Program-made: the position numbers and the translations under genes
Shown: one piece after another, positions 28,401-39,911 of the stretch
Numbering within the stretch: position 1 is the first letter of the stretch
Layout: each line of letters opens with the position of its first letter
The notes under the pieces: generated by a model
What the model saw: only the letters and a program-made list of their open reading frames with translations
Told to the model about the DNA's origin: nothing
Databases searched by the model: none
Source of the DNA: Xiphias gladius
Lineage: Eukaryota; Chordata; Actinopteri; Istiophoriformes; Xiphiidae
Assembly: GCF_016859285.1 (NCBI RefSeq)
Contig: NC_053420.1
Coordinates: 24,472,045 to 24,536,044 of the forward strand
Reading direction: 5' to 3'
Length of the DNA: 64,000 bases

Positions 28401-28712
28401 TTTCCTCGGGGGGCGCTTCCCACTGCGTCATCCCCCATCCTCCACTTAAAGACAGCTTTCCAGGTAATGTAACATCTGACAAGGACAGGTATCATGTTTA
28501 ATCTTTGAATTGGTTTCTAACAGTAATCCAAAAATCAACGTATGGCAACGTTACCACCCTAAGTAACATTACTTACCATCGTAGGGCATTACAGTCGTGT
28601 CACCCCACTGGTCCTCTTCTTTAATGTCCAGAACACGGTCGATTGACTTCTGAGCTGTTGTTAAAGCTTGTTTAGCGAAGCTGGACAGGTGAGATGCATT
28701 GAACCAACTCAT
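19354..28712 (-). CDS. tmf1: TATA element modulatory factor 1 (TMF1/ARA160), complete
   Basis: TMF1 is a Golgi-associated coiled-coil protein that binds Rab6, acts in vesicle tethering and was also described as a transcription cofactor. Seventeen coding exons, 5' to 3': 28577-28712, 27088-28475, 26121-26224, 25585-25711, 25271-25376, 25009-25151, 24096-24262, 23449-23605, 22916-23008, 22652-22808, 22337-22529, 20732-20801, 20555-20647, 20298-20420, 20034-20192, 19624-19749, 19354-19494. Phases agree throughout and give 1160 aa (human 1093). Visible: conserved start MSWFNASHLSSFAKQAL; an acidic Ser/Pro/Glu-rich stretch from one 1388-bp exon (residues 46-508); Lys/Glu/Leu-rich coiled coil from 509 onwards; the SRSSSISGVD serine cluster; and the highly conserved C-terminus with EEKVKEIPKL, TILQMYGEKAEEAEELRLDL and KTQIDELL. 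The last four residues differ from human. Intron 20802-22336 contains tRNA-derived elements. Confidence 0.97.
21132..21204 (-). tRNA. tRNA-Arg (anticodon ACG), second copy
   Basis: Identical over all 73 nt to the tRNA-Arg at 13979-14051, including the non-consensus T-stem base. The acceptor, D, anticodon (CTACGGA loop) and T arms all pair. A T5 Pol III terminator is present at 21122-21126. It is transcribed in the same direction as the host gene TMF1. Confidence 0.92.
21869..21941 (+). pseudogene. tRNA-Glu pseudogene (anticodon region CTC kept)
   Basis: Aligns over its whole length with the tRNA-Glu at 14643, sharing its unusual TTCAGC. The acceptor stem, anticodon stem and T-arm carry many mismatches (T-arm region reads GTTTAACTCCC), so it cannot fold well and the B box is weak. 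It lies 665 bases from the tRNA-Arg at 21132, head to head with it. Confidence 0.85.
25450..25485. repeat. (AAT)n microsatellite
   Basis: Roughly twelve AAT units followed by a T run in a TMF1 intron, 73 bases upstream of exon 25271-25376 in transcript direction. Confidence 0.9.
26225..27087 (-). other. TMF1 intron, nothing notable
   Basis: 863 bases of AT-rich intron between the long acidic exon and the start of the coiled-coil exons. No repeat or RNA gene recognised. Confidence 0.6.
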
Positions 28713-29350
28713 TTTGACTGTTTCGCTAGCTAGCAACCACCAAGTATACAAATTGTTACACGGATCTTGCTGGGGATTTGGCGTTACCACACAAAGCAGA
28801 GTCACTTTAACCGTCCCGGCATTTTCCGTCGTCACCTTTAACGTGGTGTGAGCAATATTTAGCTGTTTCAAATTTTGTTTTGTCCAGGAAAGCTCCGTTG
28901 ACAGCTAGCTACCACCTAGCTAGTTAGCAAAGCTGTAAGTTAGCCAGCGCATAACGTTGGTGTACAGGGAAAGCATCAATCCCAGATACAGTTACAGCTC
29001 GCAAATTGGCCATTTGGCACTCAAAATCGCATAATCGCTGCAAGTAAGTCATGTAGAAATACGGGTATCTCTGTAACCGAATCAGGAACTCTACCACTGC
29101 TATCAAAGCCAAAGCATTCCCATGGTTAATCCATCATTTTTTCGTCTCATTTGCTCGGCCGTCATCGTTTGTTTTGGTCGCTCTCAACTTGTAGCGCAGC
29201 TAGCATTAGCCTGCCCTCTACTTCCTTTCCACGTAGCACCATGACGTCATGATCCGATCCGAGTGGATCGCAAACGCCGTGAGCAAGTCCAGTCATCAGT
29301 TGGAGATCGTCCACCATCCGGACCCAGGTTTTTAAGAGTTTAGCCACTGA
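28713..29350 (-). promoter_or_regulatory. TMF1 5' UTR and promoter region
   Basis: Sequence upstream of the TMF1 start codon becomes moderately CpG-rich up to about 29290. A perfect palindromic cAMP-response element TGACGTCA lies at 29242-29249, 530 bases upstream of the ATG. The transcription start is not marked by a TATA box; I cannot place it exactly. Confidence 0.5.
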
Positions 29351-30110
29351 AGCGTCAAATTATAAGACTCGGGTTTCACACAACTGCAATACATATATAG
29401 TATTAGTTCAATATGTCAATGCTGGAGCCTTTGCTTTTTCTTACAAGTTAACCCATACCTTGAAAATCAAATGCCCAGCCTGAGGTGACAAATGTAAACA
29501 TAGGCTTTCTAAAGCAAGGTGGATCTAATGTAGTAAGACCTGTCATTCCATAAATACTGAATTTGCCGAGTGGTTATTATTTCACTCCCACAATCACATG
29601 GTACATAAAGAAAATATAAACAGTGCTTTGTAAGAAAAAACAATTTATTCCAGTTCATACATCCATCATAATCAGTGTCTGTTCATTGCCACTTTAGTGG
29701 TTACTGCAACTAAAAAACTATGTGAATAAATAAATATTTAAAATATTCAAAACCAGAAAAAGTACAGAATAATCTTTTCCAGAGTAACCACTGCTTGTCT
29801 CTTTGTCTGCACAGAGAACGCTTTTAGGTTGTAATGCAGGTAACACCTTAACGCAGAAAACTTTAACATTTGCAGATAATGTATCACAAAACATGAAAAG
29901 GTGTGAACTATGATTTGGCTTTTCAGTGCAAAACATGAACTTCAGTCGATAAGTACAATAAAACAATAAAATTGCCTACTGTATAATTATTTATACAGTG
30001 ACTGAATACACTGTAAACCACTCCAGGTAATTTAAATATCCTGCATCCTGTCATAGTTGGCCAAGAAACAAGAATGACATCAACTGGTTGTGGGAGTGCT
30101 TGAGTTCATC
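29351..30110 (-). other. UBA3 3' UTR and spacer to TMF1
   Basis: A minus-strand AATAAA at 29644-29649 suggests a UBA3 3' UTR of about 0.46 kb. No other gene is visible between UBA3 and TMF1. Confidence 0.5.
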
Positions 30111-31804
30111 TTATGAGGTAAAGCAGAGTCTGAACAACATGGTCTGGGGTGTGGTGACATCAGCTACAGCCAGCTCTTGTCCGTCAGTCAGCCCCAGCTC
30201 TGTAAAAACATGTTCATAACATAACTGAGTCAGAATATTCACAGTGTATTCATTCATCACGTATTCACTGTACTCTGACCATTTCAAAGTGTATGCTGTG
30301 CCATTCCAGGGAAGCATATTCAGTAAAAACAAAGCACCTCACCCTTTAGAGTTTTTAGGAGATTTGGTCGTGTCCTCTGTTCAATTGAAGCGACAGACTG
30401 TAAAACAAAATACCAATTGAACTTAAGATCAAGTTGAAATTTGTATGATTACCTAATTTCATCAGGACACACCTCACATTACCACAAGAACCTCACCCTT
30501 ACACTACCATGAGACTGATATGAAAAGACAAAACAGTGTGAAACCAGACATTAATTACCTGTAAATATAATGTCTTGTTCTTTCCTTCCACTGTTACTGT
30601 TATAGCAGGTGATTTCATTTGTCTGAAAAAACGTATTATATGTGGTTGCTGAAAACAATGTATAATACATACCTACAAATCAAACAGCAAGATAACAAAG
30701 TAAGACCATAAGCACAACTTGAATATGTTAATTATACTGTAGTAATTGGTAATACATTCTAATAAGGTAGGCAAACTTACAGGGAAGAACTCTCAGTCAG
30801 GTAATCAAGCACCTCCTGGAGTTTGGAAGATGGAGCAAAGCGCAAATCCAGAGGTACTTGGCTGCAGGCTGAACAGTTTTCCTGCAACAAGAGTGAACAT
30901 AAACATACCTTACCCAAAAGGCTACTTGATCACTGTAGCCAACATGAACTGGCAGATGCAATCTAGGGACAAACCTTCCGTTCTGCCTCAAAAGTGTATG
31001 TGTACAGGCCGTCAACATCATTGAAGACCATGTAGTTATTGAGTGGTATATAGGCACTGCAGTTGGAAAAGGTAACATCATGAGAAATGGTGAGAGGCAT
31101 GCACAGTTTATACAAAAATTTACTTTGTGCATATGGCTGCCAAGCAAACTCACCTTGATGCTATTTTGAAAACCTCGGTTGCACAAGCAGCTGGGTCAAA
31201 TAAAGCAGAAAAAAAAGTTACATCCGGGTGCAGATTTCTGTCCACAAAATCTTTCATGAAGGTCCACAGGTCTCTACTAAAATAGCTTCCCATGTACTCA
31301 GTCTTAATTACCTACCAGCAATAACAGCATTTGTAGACGCTACAGCAGGGATTATCCTCTTAACAACACCTGCAACATTTAAACAGGATATAAAACATTT
31401 ATTTTGCTTACAACTAACTATCAAATCAAAGAAATAACGGCTATACAAATCTGATGATTAGAGTGAACATCAATAAGACATGTCGTTTGCAATGTTTTCC
31501 ATTTTTTTTGACAAAAAGAAATAATGTTTTACACACACAGACTAAGATACGAAGGTTCCAAAATAATTCGGATGGCAACAGCCTGCTTTATTTTATGTAC
31601 TTTGGCTCTTCTCCCTTCAGAACTGCAAGAAAAGTAGCAGTGTTCTGGTGATGAAAGATGAATATGCTACTGCGTGTATGCTCACCCTGGGTTAGTCTGT
31701 ATGTGACTCCTGTTATGTTGAACTCTGCTGCCCTCTCCATAGATCTCTGGTACACCCAAAGGATGTGCTCCGGGTCATCTCCATCCAGGGCCACGCCATC
31801 TAAA

Positions 31805-31849
<45 letters not shown>

Positions 31850-34800
31850 AAAAACTTAAGTTTACTTATTTGTTCCTAGGTATTGTTTGTTGAGCCTTAT
31901 GTCATACCTAATATTCATTCCAGACATTGAACATTTAACAGAAATAAAAGGAACTGCAGGCTGATTTCATACCTCCAAAGGGTGTCTCTTTGGGCCACAG
32001 CAGCATCCGGACATACTCAATGCAATGCTCTGGCAAACGAGGCATGGAGGCTATTGTACACATGGGGAAGTTGATCTACAAGGAAAGGTGTATTTTAGAA
32101 AACTGACCAGGGACTGTTTCTGTAAGACCATTAAGCCGCAGTTGTAAACATTATTTTAGAAAAGATGCTACCTTACCTGAGGAGGATAAAGCTCAAGGGT
32201 GCACTCGATGCAGGCAGTCATCCCAGGGAGAATGACTCTGGCATTGCCTTTAAAGCCTTCGGTCCCGCCATCAATTAAAGGAATGATGGAACCTGGATCC
32301 AAGACACCATCCTCATACACCAGCAGAGACAGCTGCACAGAAAGACGGATGGGTTACACAAAACTTCTTTGTTGCACAACAACCAACAGCTTTACCATTA
32401 ATTAATTACAAGCATTACTCGAAGAAAATCTAGCTTAGACAATTGGCAAGAAACAAGAAAATACAGACTGTAACAAAGATTGCAATGAAGAGGAATAACT
32501 TACCAGCATACCATTCATCCATCTCCTGGCAACTACAGAGTCCAGTCCACAGACAATTATGTGGAATTCTGGATGAGAACAGAGAGATTAATACACTCAA
32601 ATCTAATGTCTGATAATGATACAGTCCAACCAGTAGGGGTGTAACAAAATCCTGTGGAGCATTATTTCATAATATAAAAACACAATGTTCACCACAGAGC
32701 TGAAAAATGGATCCTAATATAATTCAACACATATGATGTGGCTATGTGAGCTGTGCTGAGTGGGAATGTATCAGCTTTTCAGGAAGGGAGCCAGTGTTCT
32801 GTAAAATAACAAGCAAGTGAAGTGAATTTTTGGCTCCTGTTAAAAGCTGGAATGGCTTTTCAGTCTGTCTTTTGGTCTCAAGTAATTTATTATAATGAAA
32901 AGTATTTTGAGTGCATCAAGCTTTGAGCCCTGTATTGTCCACTGAACTGAATCATAAACTGGCTGTACTGTTACACCCCTACCAACCATTCCCAACAAGT
33001 AGGAAATTAAAGGTCATTAAGATACTTACGTCTGTAGAATGTTTCATCTAGGTCTTGAATTTTCATAAAATGACTGCACAAAGCATTTAGGAGAGGTTCA
33101 TACAGACATTGCCTTAAGAGAGGTGTTTACTGTATGTCTACATTATTAAACTGTATTATTTTGAGATAAAGTATGGCTGCTTGTATTTTTTTTTTTACCA
33201 CAATTTAATTAATTTTCACAGTCTTACACATACTATGGCAGGGATACCTTGTTCTTTCCATTTGGATTATGAATTACTGATTGGGCTTTTGAAACAACTG
33301 CATTTTTTAGCTAGCATATACAATCTTGCAACAATTTTTGAACAACTGACACAATGCATTACTGTAGAAAAGGATACGGGACTACACAGCATCCAGGTAT
33401 TCGGCTGTTGATAAAATCAGCTGCAACGTCCGCCTTGGGTAGACCTACATCTTTTGGCCTGGCCAACATTACACAATAAAAGAAAATAATTGCTCAATTC
33501 AAACATTACATTATTTAATAATACATGTCATAAACTTTACACAGAATGCATTCTATAATAATACTGACCTGAAAAGGAACTGTCGATTCAGGTTAGAAAC
33601 ATCAATGGTGTCCATGTCAACAACATGGATTTTGCGAAAGCCCGATAAAGCCTAAGCCAAAAGTGGAATAAAAACAAGAAAACTACATGTGGATTATTCA
33701 TTAAAACTTAAATTATACTTTTTACATATTCATAATAATTGTGATCATACCAGGTCTTTCAGCAGTTCACATCCCAGACCACCAGCACCAATCACCAGGA
33801 TTTTGCAGGTTTCTAACATAAACTGCATTGACTGTGGTGAGAGATGATAGACATTATATATTATAGTAATACAAGATGGCACAGGACAGATCGAATGATT
33901 AATAAAAGACTTGCATCACACGAGCGGTGTGAATGTAATTGTTACCTCTGCACTTGGTTCAAAGTCAGGATGCGTGAAAGGCCCCGATCTTTCCAGAAAC
34001 TTTTTGATATGGTTCCATCGTCCCTCCCACTCACAGGTGTGTCCATTGCCTCCATCCACCACCATCCTGCAAACAACAATACGTGCACTTAGGATGTGTC
34101 AACAGCAGCATCCTTGACCGTTTTTGAGTAATTAATGGTAGAATACATGCATAATGGTAATGTATGGTTTGATATTAAACAAAGTCTACAGAGACCATGC
34201 AAAAAATGAAATCAATCAAGACAATCAAAACTCAATACTCTGATTCATTTCCACACGATAAGGGTGGTATTTACGGTTCACAGCAGATTATGCAATAATG
34301 TAAGTGGTTCGAGAAACTAAATGGGAGTATTGTTTAAACATTCACTTGTGTTTTGATGCCTGCACGGTGTCAGTGTCTCCTCTCTAACATATGTAACCCA
34401 TACGATATAATACGTTTGACCCCTCCAGGAAAAAATGGTAACATTTAATATCTGACAAGTGGGCGCTTGTGACCCTATGGCATTTGGTTTTCCAACTCTC
34501 TTGCCTGGACAGCCCCTAGTTGCTAGGCTAGGCGAATAGCCAACATGACAACAGTGAGAACGTGCAGTAAAGACCTCTAACTTTGAAATAGAGGTGAATG
34601 ATAACACACATCAATTACTGCACAAACGTGTTAGCTGCTCACGCTCAGCTAGCCAGTAGTTTTGTACGTAGACTAGTTAATTTTATTTTTTGTTTACAAT
34701 CAGTATTAGATTAGCTTCCTCAGCTAGCTAACGTTAACCTTCCTCCTGTCTAGTAACCTCAAACCTTCCGCCAGTTCTACCAACTCATCACTAACTTCTC

Positions 34801-34977
34801 AGTCAGCTCCACTACTCTCCTTCTTTTCTTCTCCCTAAAAAGAGAGAATAAAAGAAGGTTCATTCATGCTGTGCTTTCGTAGGTTAATGAGATTTGAAAG
34901 CATCTTTCGGGCAGTTAATGACTGTGTTCCTTGCTTTTCTCTTCGGCAGCTACTTACGGCTCATCCGTGTCCGCCAT
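30111..34977 (-). CDS. uba3: NEDD8-activating enzyme E1 catalytic subunit (UBA3), complete
   Basis: UBA3 with NAE1 adenylates NEDD8, holds it as a thioester and passes it to UBE2M/UBE2F for cullin neddylation. Eighteen coding exons, 5' to 3': 34958-34977, 34796-34834, 33946-34066, 33751-33831, 33569-33651, 33378-33458, 33030-33073, 32504-32568, 32177-32332, 31973-32075, 31686-31799, 31316-31369, 31154-31190, 30975-31056, 30781-30881, 30559-30622, 30343-30397, 30111-30199. Total 462 aa (human 463). Visible: basic EKKRRR after the start, ATP-binding [12 protein letters not shown] (residues 72-83), [17 protein letters not shown] (99-115), catalytic cysteine in [14 protein letters not shown] (Cys236), CIEC and CPAC-like zinc pairs (here SACS for the second), and the C-terminal ubiquitin-fold domain ending LCFTS. 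The start MADTDEP matches human MADGEEP. One intron is U12-type and another holds a MITE. Confidence 0.97.
31808..31845. repeat. (CA)n microsatellite at a UBA3 3' splice site
   Basis: Nineteen CA units on the plus strand, hence (GT)19 in the UBA3 transcript. It ends six bases before the TAG acceptor of exon 31686-31799, where a pyrimidine tract would normally lie. Confidence 0.95.
32634..32981. mobile_element. hAT-like MITE, 348 bp
   Basis: The element has perfect 12-bp terminal inverted repeats, TAGGGGTGTAAC at 32634-32645 and its reverse complement at 32970-32981. Flanking 8-bp direct repeats CCAACCAG (32626-32633) and CCAACCAT (32982-32989) differ at one base. Eight-base target duplications and a TAGGGGTG-type end are typical of hAT elements. 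There is no open frame, so it is non-autonomous. It fills most of a 461-bp UBA3 intron. Confidence 0.88.
33074..33377 (-). other. U12-type (minor spliceosome) intron of UBA3
   Basis: The donor on the minus strand reads GTATCCTTTT, identical to the U12-type consensus (R)TATCCTTT, at 33369-33377. Near the acceptor there is no clear pyrimidine tract but a branch-site-like CTCCTAAAT (33085-33093), six of nine matches to TTCCTTAAC, with its A 12 bases before the AG. Phase (CC|T encoding Pro142) fits the human protein exactly, which forces this donor. Confidence 0.85.
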
Positions 34978-34980
34978 GTT
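34971..34980 (+). promoter_or_regulatory. YY1-like site over the UBA3 start codon
   Basis: CCGCCATGTT on the plus strand matches the YY1 consensus CCGCCATNTT and, on the minus strand, contains the UBA3 start ATGGCGG. Such placement just downstream of the start site is common in housekeeping genes. Occupancy is inferred only. Confidence 0.5.
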
Positions 34981-36200
34981 TAGATACTTCTCTACCTTCA
35001 AATGTCGAAATTTGCAGTTGGAAATTAAAATCCTTTCTGCAGTAATCTCAAAACAGTCCCTAGGAAAAAGGTAGATTTGGGCGCTGTCTTAACTTTGTAT
35101 CAGTAGAGCTATTTTGTTGTGCAGCCACATGTTATAGAGGATAAAATGCATATAAGCTAACTTAGCTGTAGCCATAAAGTTTAAACTGAGTTTCAATATT
35201 TCCGATAGTCATGAAGGCAGCATTGTAAACAATCCACTACACAGACGGCGATTGCATAAAAGATCCAACAGGTGGCAGCATTTAACTTTTACGATGTACG
35301 GCTCAGGCGATTTAAGGTTCATCCACCACTGTGTATACCTACTGAAGATTACACCAAAATGTATTTCATGACACAAATACCCATGATCAAACAGTGTATA
35401 TTTGGCACATTTGTCCAAATGTTGGTGCTTTTCCCATTCAAGATGAGTTTGGCCTTTGGAAAAAAAAAAAAAAAAAAAGTAGGATATTGGAGCAGTAGGT
35501 TCAAGAATTTGCAATTTGCTCAACATGGTTCAGCCTTATAACTTTAGAGATTGTCTATAAAAACCATTTAACAGACAAGGAGAGACAGCAAGAGAGAAAG
35601 TGGCACATCATAGTTCAATAAACCCGTTTCAAGGATAGCAATTAATCAAATCGGTCTGATTGGTCTGCATGCAAACTGTAATTGGATCAATAATTCAATC
35701 TGTCAGTCTATTAACATTATTTCTCTTTGTGTTATTATTATGTCTTTTACTTGCAACAAACATCCGAATTAAACAATTCTGTAAAACAGCATAAAAAATA
35801 ACTATTTTACAGATATACTGCTTTGAGTTGCTTTCATTGTGAATTGCTGCATGAGGGACTTAGCATGAGAAAGAAATGAAACTGAGATCCCGTTTTTATG
35901 TTTAACAACTTTACAAGTGAGGGCATCTCTCTCAAGTATCTGATTTACTGTGTCCACATCGTGCAAATTAATCTTGGTGTTTAATCTTTCATTATAGAAT
36001 GATTAATAAACCTTGGATAGGCTTCTATGCATTTTAAGAGACATACCTATGGGCACAGGAACATAATTAATCCATCTGTCCACACCCCCTCTAATATTGA
36101 AGGAAATGTGGAGGAGATACCTTTTGCAGAGGTCACCAAAAATCTGGTTAATATATGCACTGATATCCTGGTGCTCTCAAATTATATGACATTGATATTT

Positions 36201-36206
<6 letters not shown>

Positions 36207-36256
<50 letters not shown>
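36207..36256. repeat. (GT)n microsatellite
   Basis: About 25 GT units, intergenic. Confidence 0.95.
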
Positions 36257-36257
<1 letters not shown>

Positions 36258-39200
36258 CTGCACATGCACGCAGCAGGACAAAGACCTTTTTTTTTTTTTC
36301 TCAGAGTTCCTGTGATTTGAATGGCTTGATGGCGCTTCACGATTTTTTTTTTTTCTTCTGATTTTTAATGAGATGTTCCGAATGACAGCCTCCGAAAAAC
36401 TGATAACTAAAAATAACTGCTGCAGCTATGTCCTTCATAGCTGACTGGCTGCCATCTCAGCCCTCCTCTCTCCCTCTTTCTATTTGTTCTGTCTGTCTTG
36501 TCCACTTTGATTTTAACCTCAGCTATGCTCTCATGTTAAACCGCAGAGCAATTTGATGAAAATTATTGCAAAAAATGGAAGAGAGAATCCCAGAGGACAC
36601 TTAAAAATTGGACGTATTATGAATGAGGCCCATTGCTGCGGGAGTGTTGCTCATTGGCACTTCAGTAGGTATGTTTGTACCCAGATCTTTCAGGTTGAAG
36701 CGTTGTCTCCCCTATTGTTTTTTTAATCCAATATTATTTTGAGGATCTAAAGAAGGGCAGCGGAGGACTAGAAGTCAAAACGTCTTCCAGTGCTGACAAA
36801 TTTTTATAGATTCCGTTGAAATGCCATCTGTCATTTTCCCACCTTAAGCAGGGATATTCTGAATGTCACTGAAGTGCCTTTGAGGTGACCCAGCTCTCTG
36901 CCATCCATCACAGCCATATACAGTTATTGTGTCCATGCAGAGATTGAAGAGCCAAGAGTTGAAGAGACCATTCCTTGAAATAATTGATCATAGAAGCCCA
37001 TCAAGTGAATGACACCTTGCCTGGAAGGAGAACCCCAGAGGAACTGCTGATATTCTGTACCTGTCCACATCTTCTTCTCCAGTTTTGCAGAAAACGGAGG
37101 AGAAAATCTCACTTCTTCTTTGCACATTTCCTTTAGAAACACTGACATGGGACTCGGGGTTTGTCAGCTTTATGGCCCCATATATCTCCATATCCATTTG
37201 CCATTAGATGGCTTTCTGTCAGGACGTCCAAAGTGGTGTTGATTGTGCTAATGATAATGTGTCACAGTGATATGTCCCATGTTGGGAGCGCAGAGCGGGG
37301 CTGCCAGCCACAAGATAGGAGACACTACAGGCTGATGTTGTTGTGTTGTGCTGTAGTAAGTGATTGATGACTCTCCCTGTTGTAGTGCTTTGATTAAGAC
37401 TCCAGTGATTTATCACCACTGCTCACAATGTAATTAGACTCTATATGTACACTCAACAAAACAGTGTTGTCTTGCTATATGATCCCAATATGTGTGAGTG
37501 TGTGTGTGTTTTTTTGAGCGCTCGTGTGTTATCTTCATATATTTTTACACTTCATATTGCAATGTACATCTAAATCCTCCCTAAAGTCTGTCTGATTGGA
37601 TTTCCAGGGAAACTCACCTCCTCTGTTGATTTTTAAAAAAAATTAAAGCAGGAAAATGTGTTGCACGTGATGTATTTTAAAATTATTTCATATGTGATGG
37701 ATGTGTGTACCTTTAACCGAAATTGCCTGGAGTGTATTCAATTCACTGTTGCCAACAAGCTCTATAAAGAGATATTTTCTGTGAAAATGCTTCCATGCTG
37801 TGTTTGATTGTTCAGGGCTGTGGGTTTTCATTTTTCTTGGTCTCTTTAGTTTGACAGAAGAAGAGTAAAGATAGCAAGATAATTGATACCACAAGGGCTT
37901 CAGATTCAATCTAAAATTCCTTTCCCCTGATAATGGGCAAACAGTCAGGCTCTGTTTGGTATTGTCCCAATTGAGGACTATTAAAACCCCATTAGATATA
38001 TTTTCATATTGCTTCTTTAAATGTATATTGATTTAAATTATTTTTGGAAATGGACTATCATGGCACCTACTGTATACCTAACCTTAGGTTACGATTGTTA
38101 TGGTCAGTGGTTGTTGCAACATCACCAAGGTGTTCAGCAACACAATCCATCTTCCTAGTGTGAGGGGTGTGGCGTCATTGCTGGTTTGCACTTTGTTCTT
38201 CCTGTTTCTGATGGGCAGAGCCCCACAGACGATTTGTGCTTGGCACTTCCTGCCTAGAGGGGTGGAGGACTTGCCATGACCTTGTTGCACATAGTTTTTT
38301 TTTTTTTTTTTTTTTTCCCAATGTTTGGTCCCTAAAAGCTTTTTCTAAGATGGAGGAAAAGCTGAAGATTTGGACCAAGAAATGTTGATCACATTGTGAC
38401 CTTGCATACCTGCCTCACTACACTGAATGATATGTAACTCTGTATAGTCAGGCTAATAAATGCAGTTATAACAGTTATATTTCACATTAATACATTTTCA
38501 TTACTTACTGACTGTAGTTTCATTTAACTTTAAGGCAAGACCCTTCAGGTGAATGAGGTAAAAATTTTCACTGACAGATATCACCATGAAACTTCCCCAA
38601 CTGTTGAGATAATAATTTTTGTGTTAAAATTCATCTGAAATTTTATATTTAAATATGCACTAATTTGTGTACATTTATGCACTAAATTGCATACATTTCC
38701 AGAAAAGCCTGAACATTGGATAAAGCCAGGTTCAAAATTACTGTTTCATTCTGTTGTCATATTAGAGCCAGATTTTTTTTAAAGAGGGGATTTTTGACAT
38801 CTCTTTTTATCACTCCATAAATCAAAAAATACTGTCAACAGCCATAAAAAATACATTCAATACATACAAAATGTAAATACGGCTATGAATGATATATGAA
38901 CAAACCCCTCTTTAAAAACCTTCAGCATATAGACAGGAATAAAAGTGGAAAGTTTGGTGTATGTAAATGCTATTGAAGTGAAGATTACTGGCTCAGAGTA
39001 TGAAAAAAAAATAATTTAGAGAAAACGACCTTTAATTATACGTATTGTAATTGAAATATCTACAGACGTAAATAGACAAAGTGTAGTAAAATAAACACAT
39101 AAATGTGTATTTTGGAAATTTTCCTTGCACTAGTCTGAAAGAAGACATTTTATTGGAAGCCCAAAATCTCCAAATATTGCCTCTTTTTTTTTTTTTGCCT

Positions 39201-39589
39201 GCAGTGTCTCCCTTAACGCAACATACCTTTGACCATATAGGTTCTCTCATTAAGTCTGAATATTCACCGCATATGACTCCAGTCATGACAAAAAGGAGGC
39301 AAAGTAGTTTTTTTCCTAAACTTTAGAAAGACAGATATTCACAAATGAGAGAACAGTATACTTTGGCAAATTAGGTTTACATTTGAACTCATGTTAGTTA
39401 CAGATTGCCACTTAAAACAACCTAAAAGCAAACTGGGCAAATAATTACAATGAACAAAAGAAATATCCTCCAGCAAATGGAGTTTGTCAGGTTCTCAGAT
39501 GGGACTAGCTCTCAGGAGACAGAAAGCTAGATATGGATGCATGCAGGGCAAAAGATTAATAGAAATAGATCAATATAAAGATAAGGGAT

Positions 39590-39911
39590 CAATATTTTGG
39601 GAAATAGACTCATTCGCTCCCTTGCCTGTAGGAATTTCTGTATGCAAAGCAGGAAGCTATAGCCAGCAGGTAATCAGCTTAGCCTTGCATAAAGACTGGA
39701 TGCAGAGGGAAAACAGCTCAAAAACAGGATACAACGTGTTAACTGGGGTTTTTTGCGGTTCTGGTAGGCTGATGTTTTTACATTTGGACAGAGCCAGGCT
39801 AGATGTTTCCCCCCGTTGGCAGTCTATGTGCTAAGCTAAGCTAACCAGCTGCCGGCTCCAGCGTACAGACACGAGAGTGGCATATATTTTCCTGTCTAAC
39901 TATTCCTTTAA
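39590..39911. repeat. Teleost dispersed repeat, diverged copy
   Basis: It contains ATTTTGGGAAATA, CATAAAGACTGG, GGAAAACAGCT, GCTAAGCTAACC, GTACAGACACGAGAGTGG and ends CTAACTATTCCTTTAAA. I recall these words, in this order, from a palindromic element that is abundant in percomorph genomes. The copy is diverged and its left terminus is unclear. Confidence 0.65.

Noticed and set aside
34735-34795. UBA3 exon 2 continuing past 34796 towards the CTGGCGGAAG|GTTTGAG donor
   Set aside because: That reading meets an in-frame stop; the GTTAGT donor at 34790-34795 restores the human-like EKM junction with the next exon.
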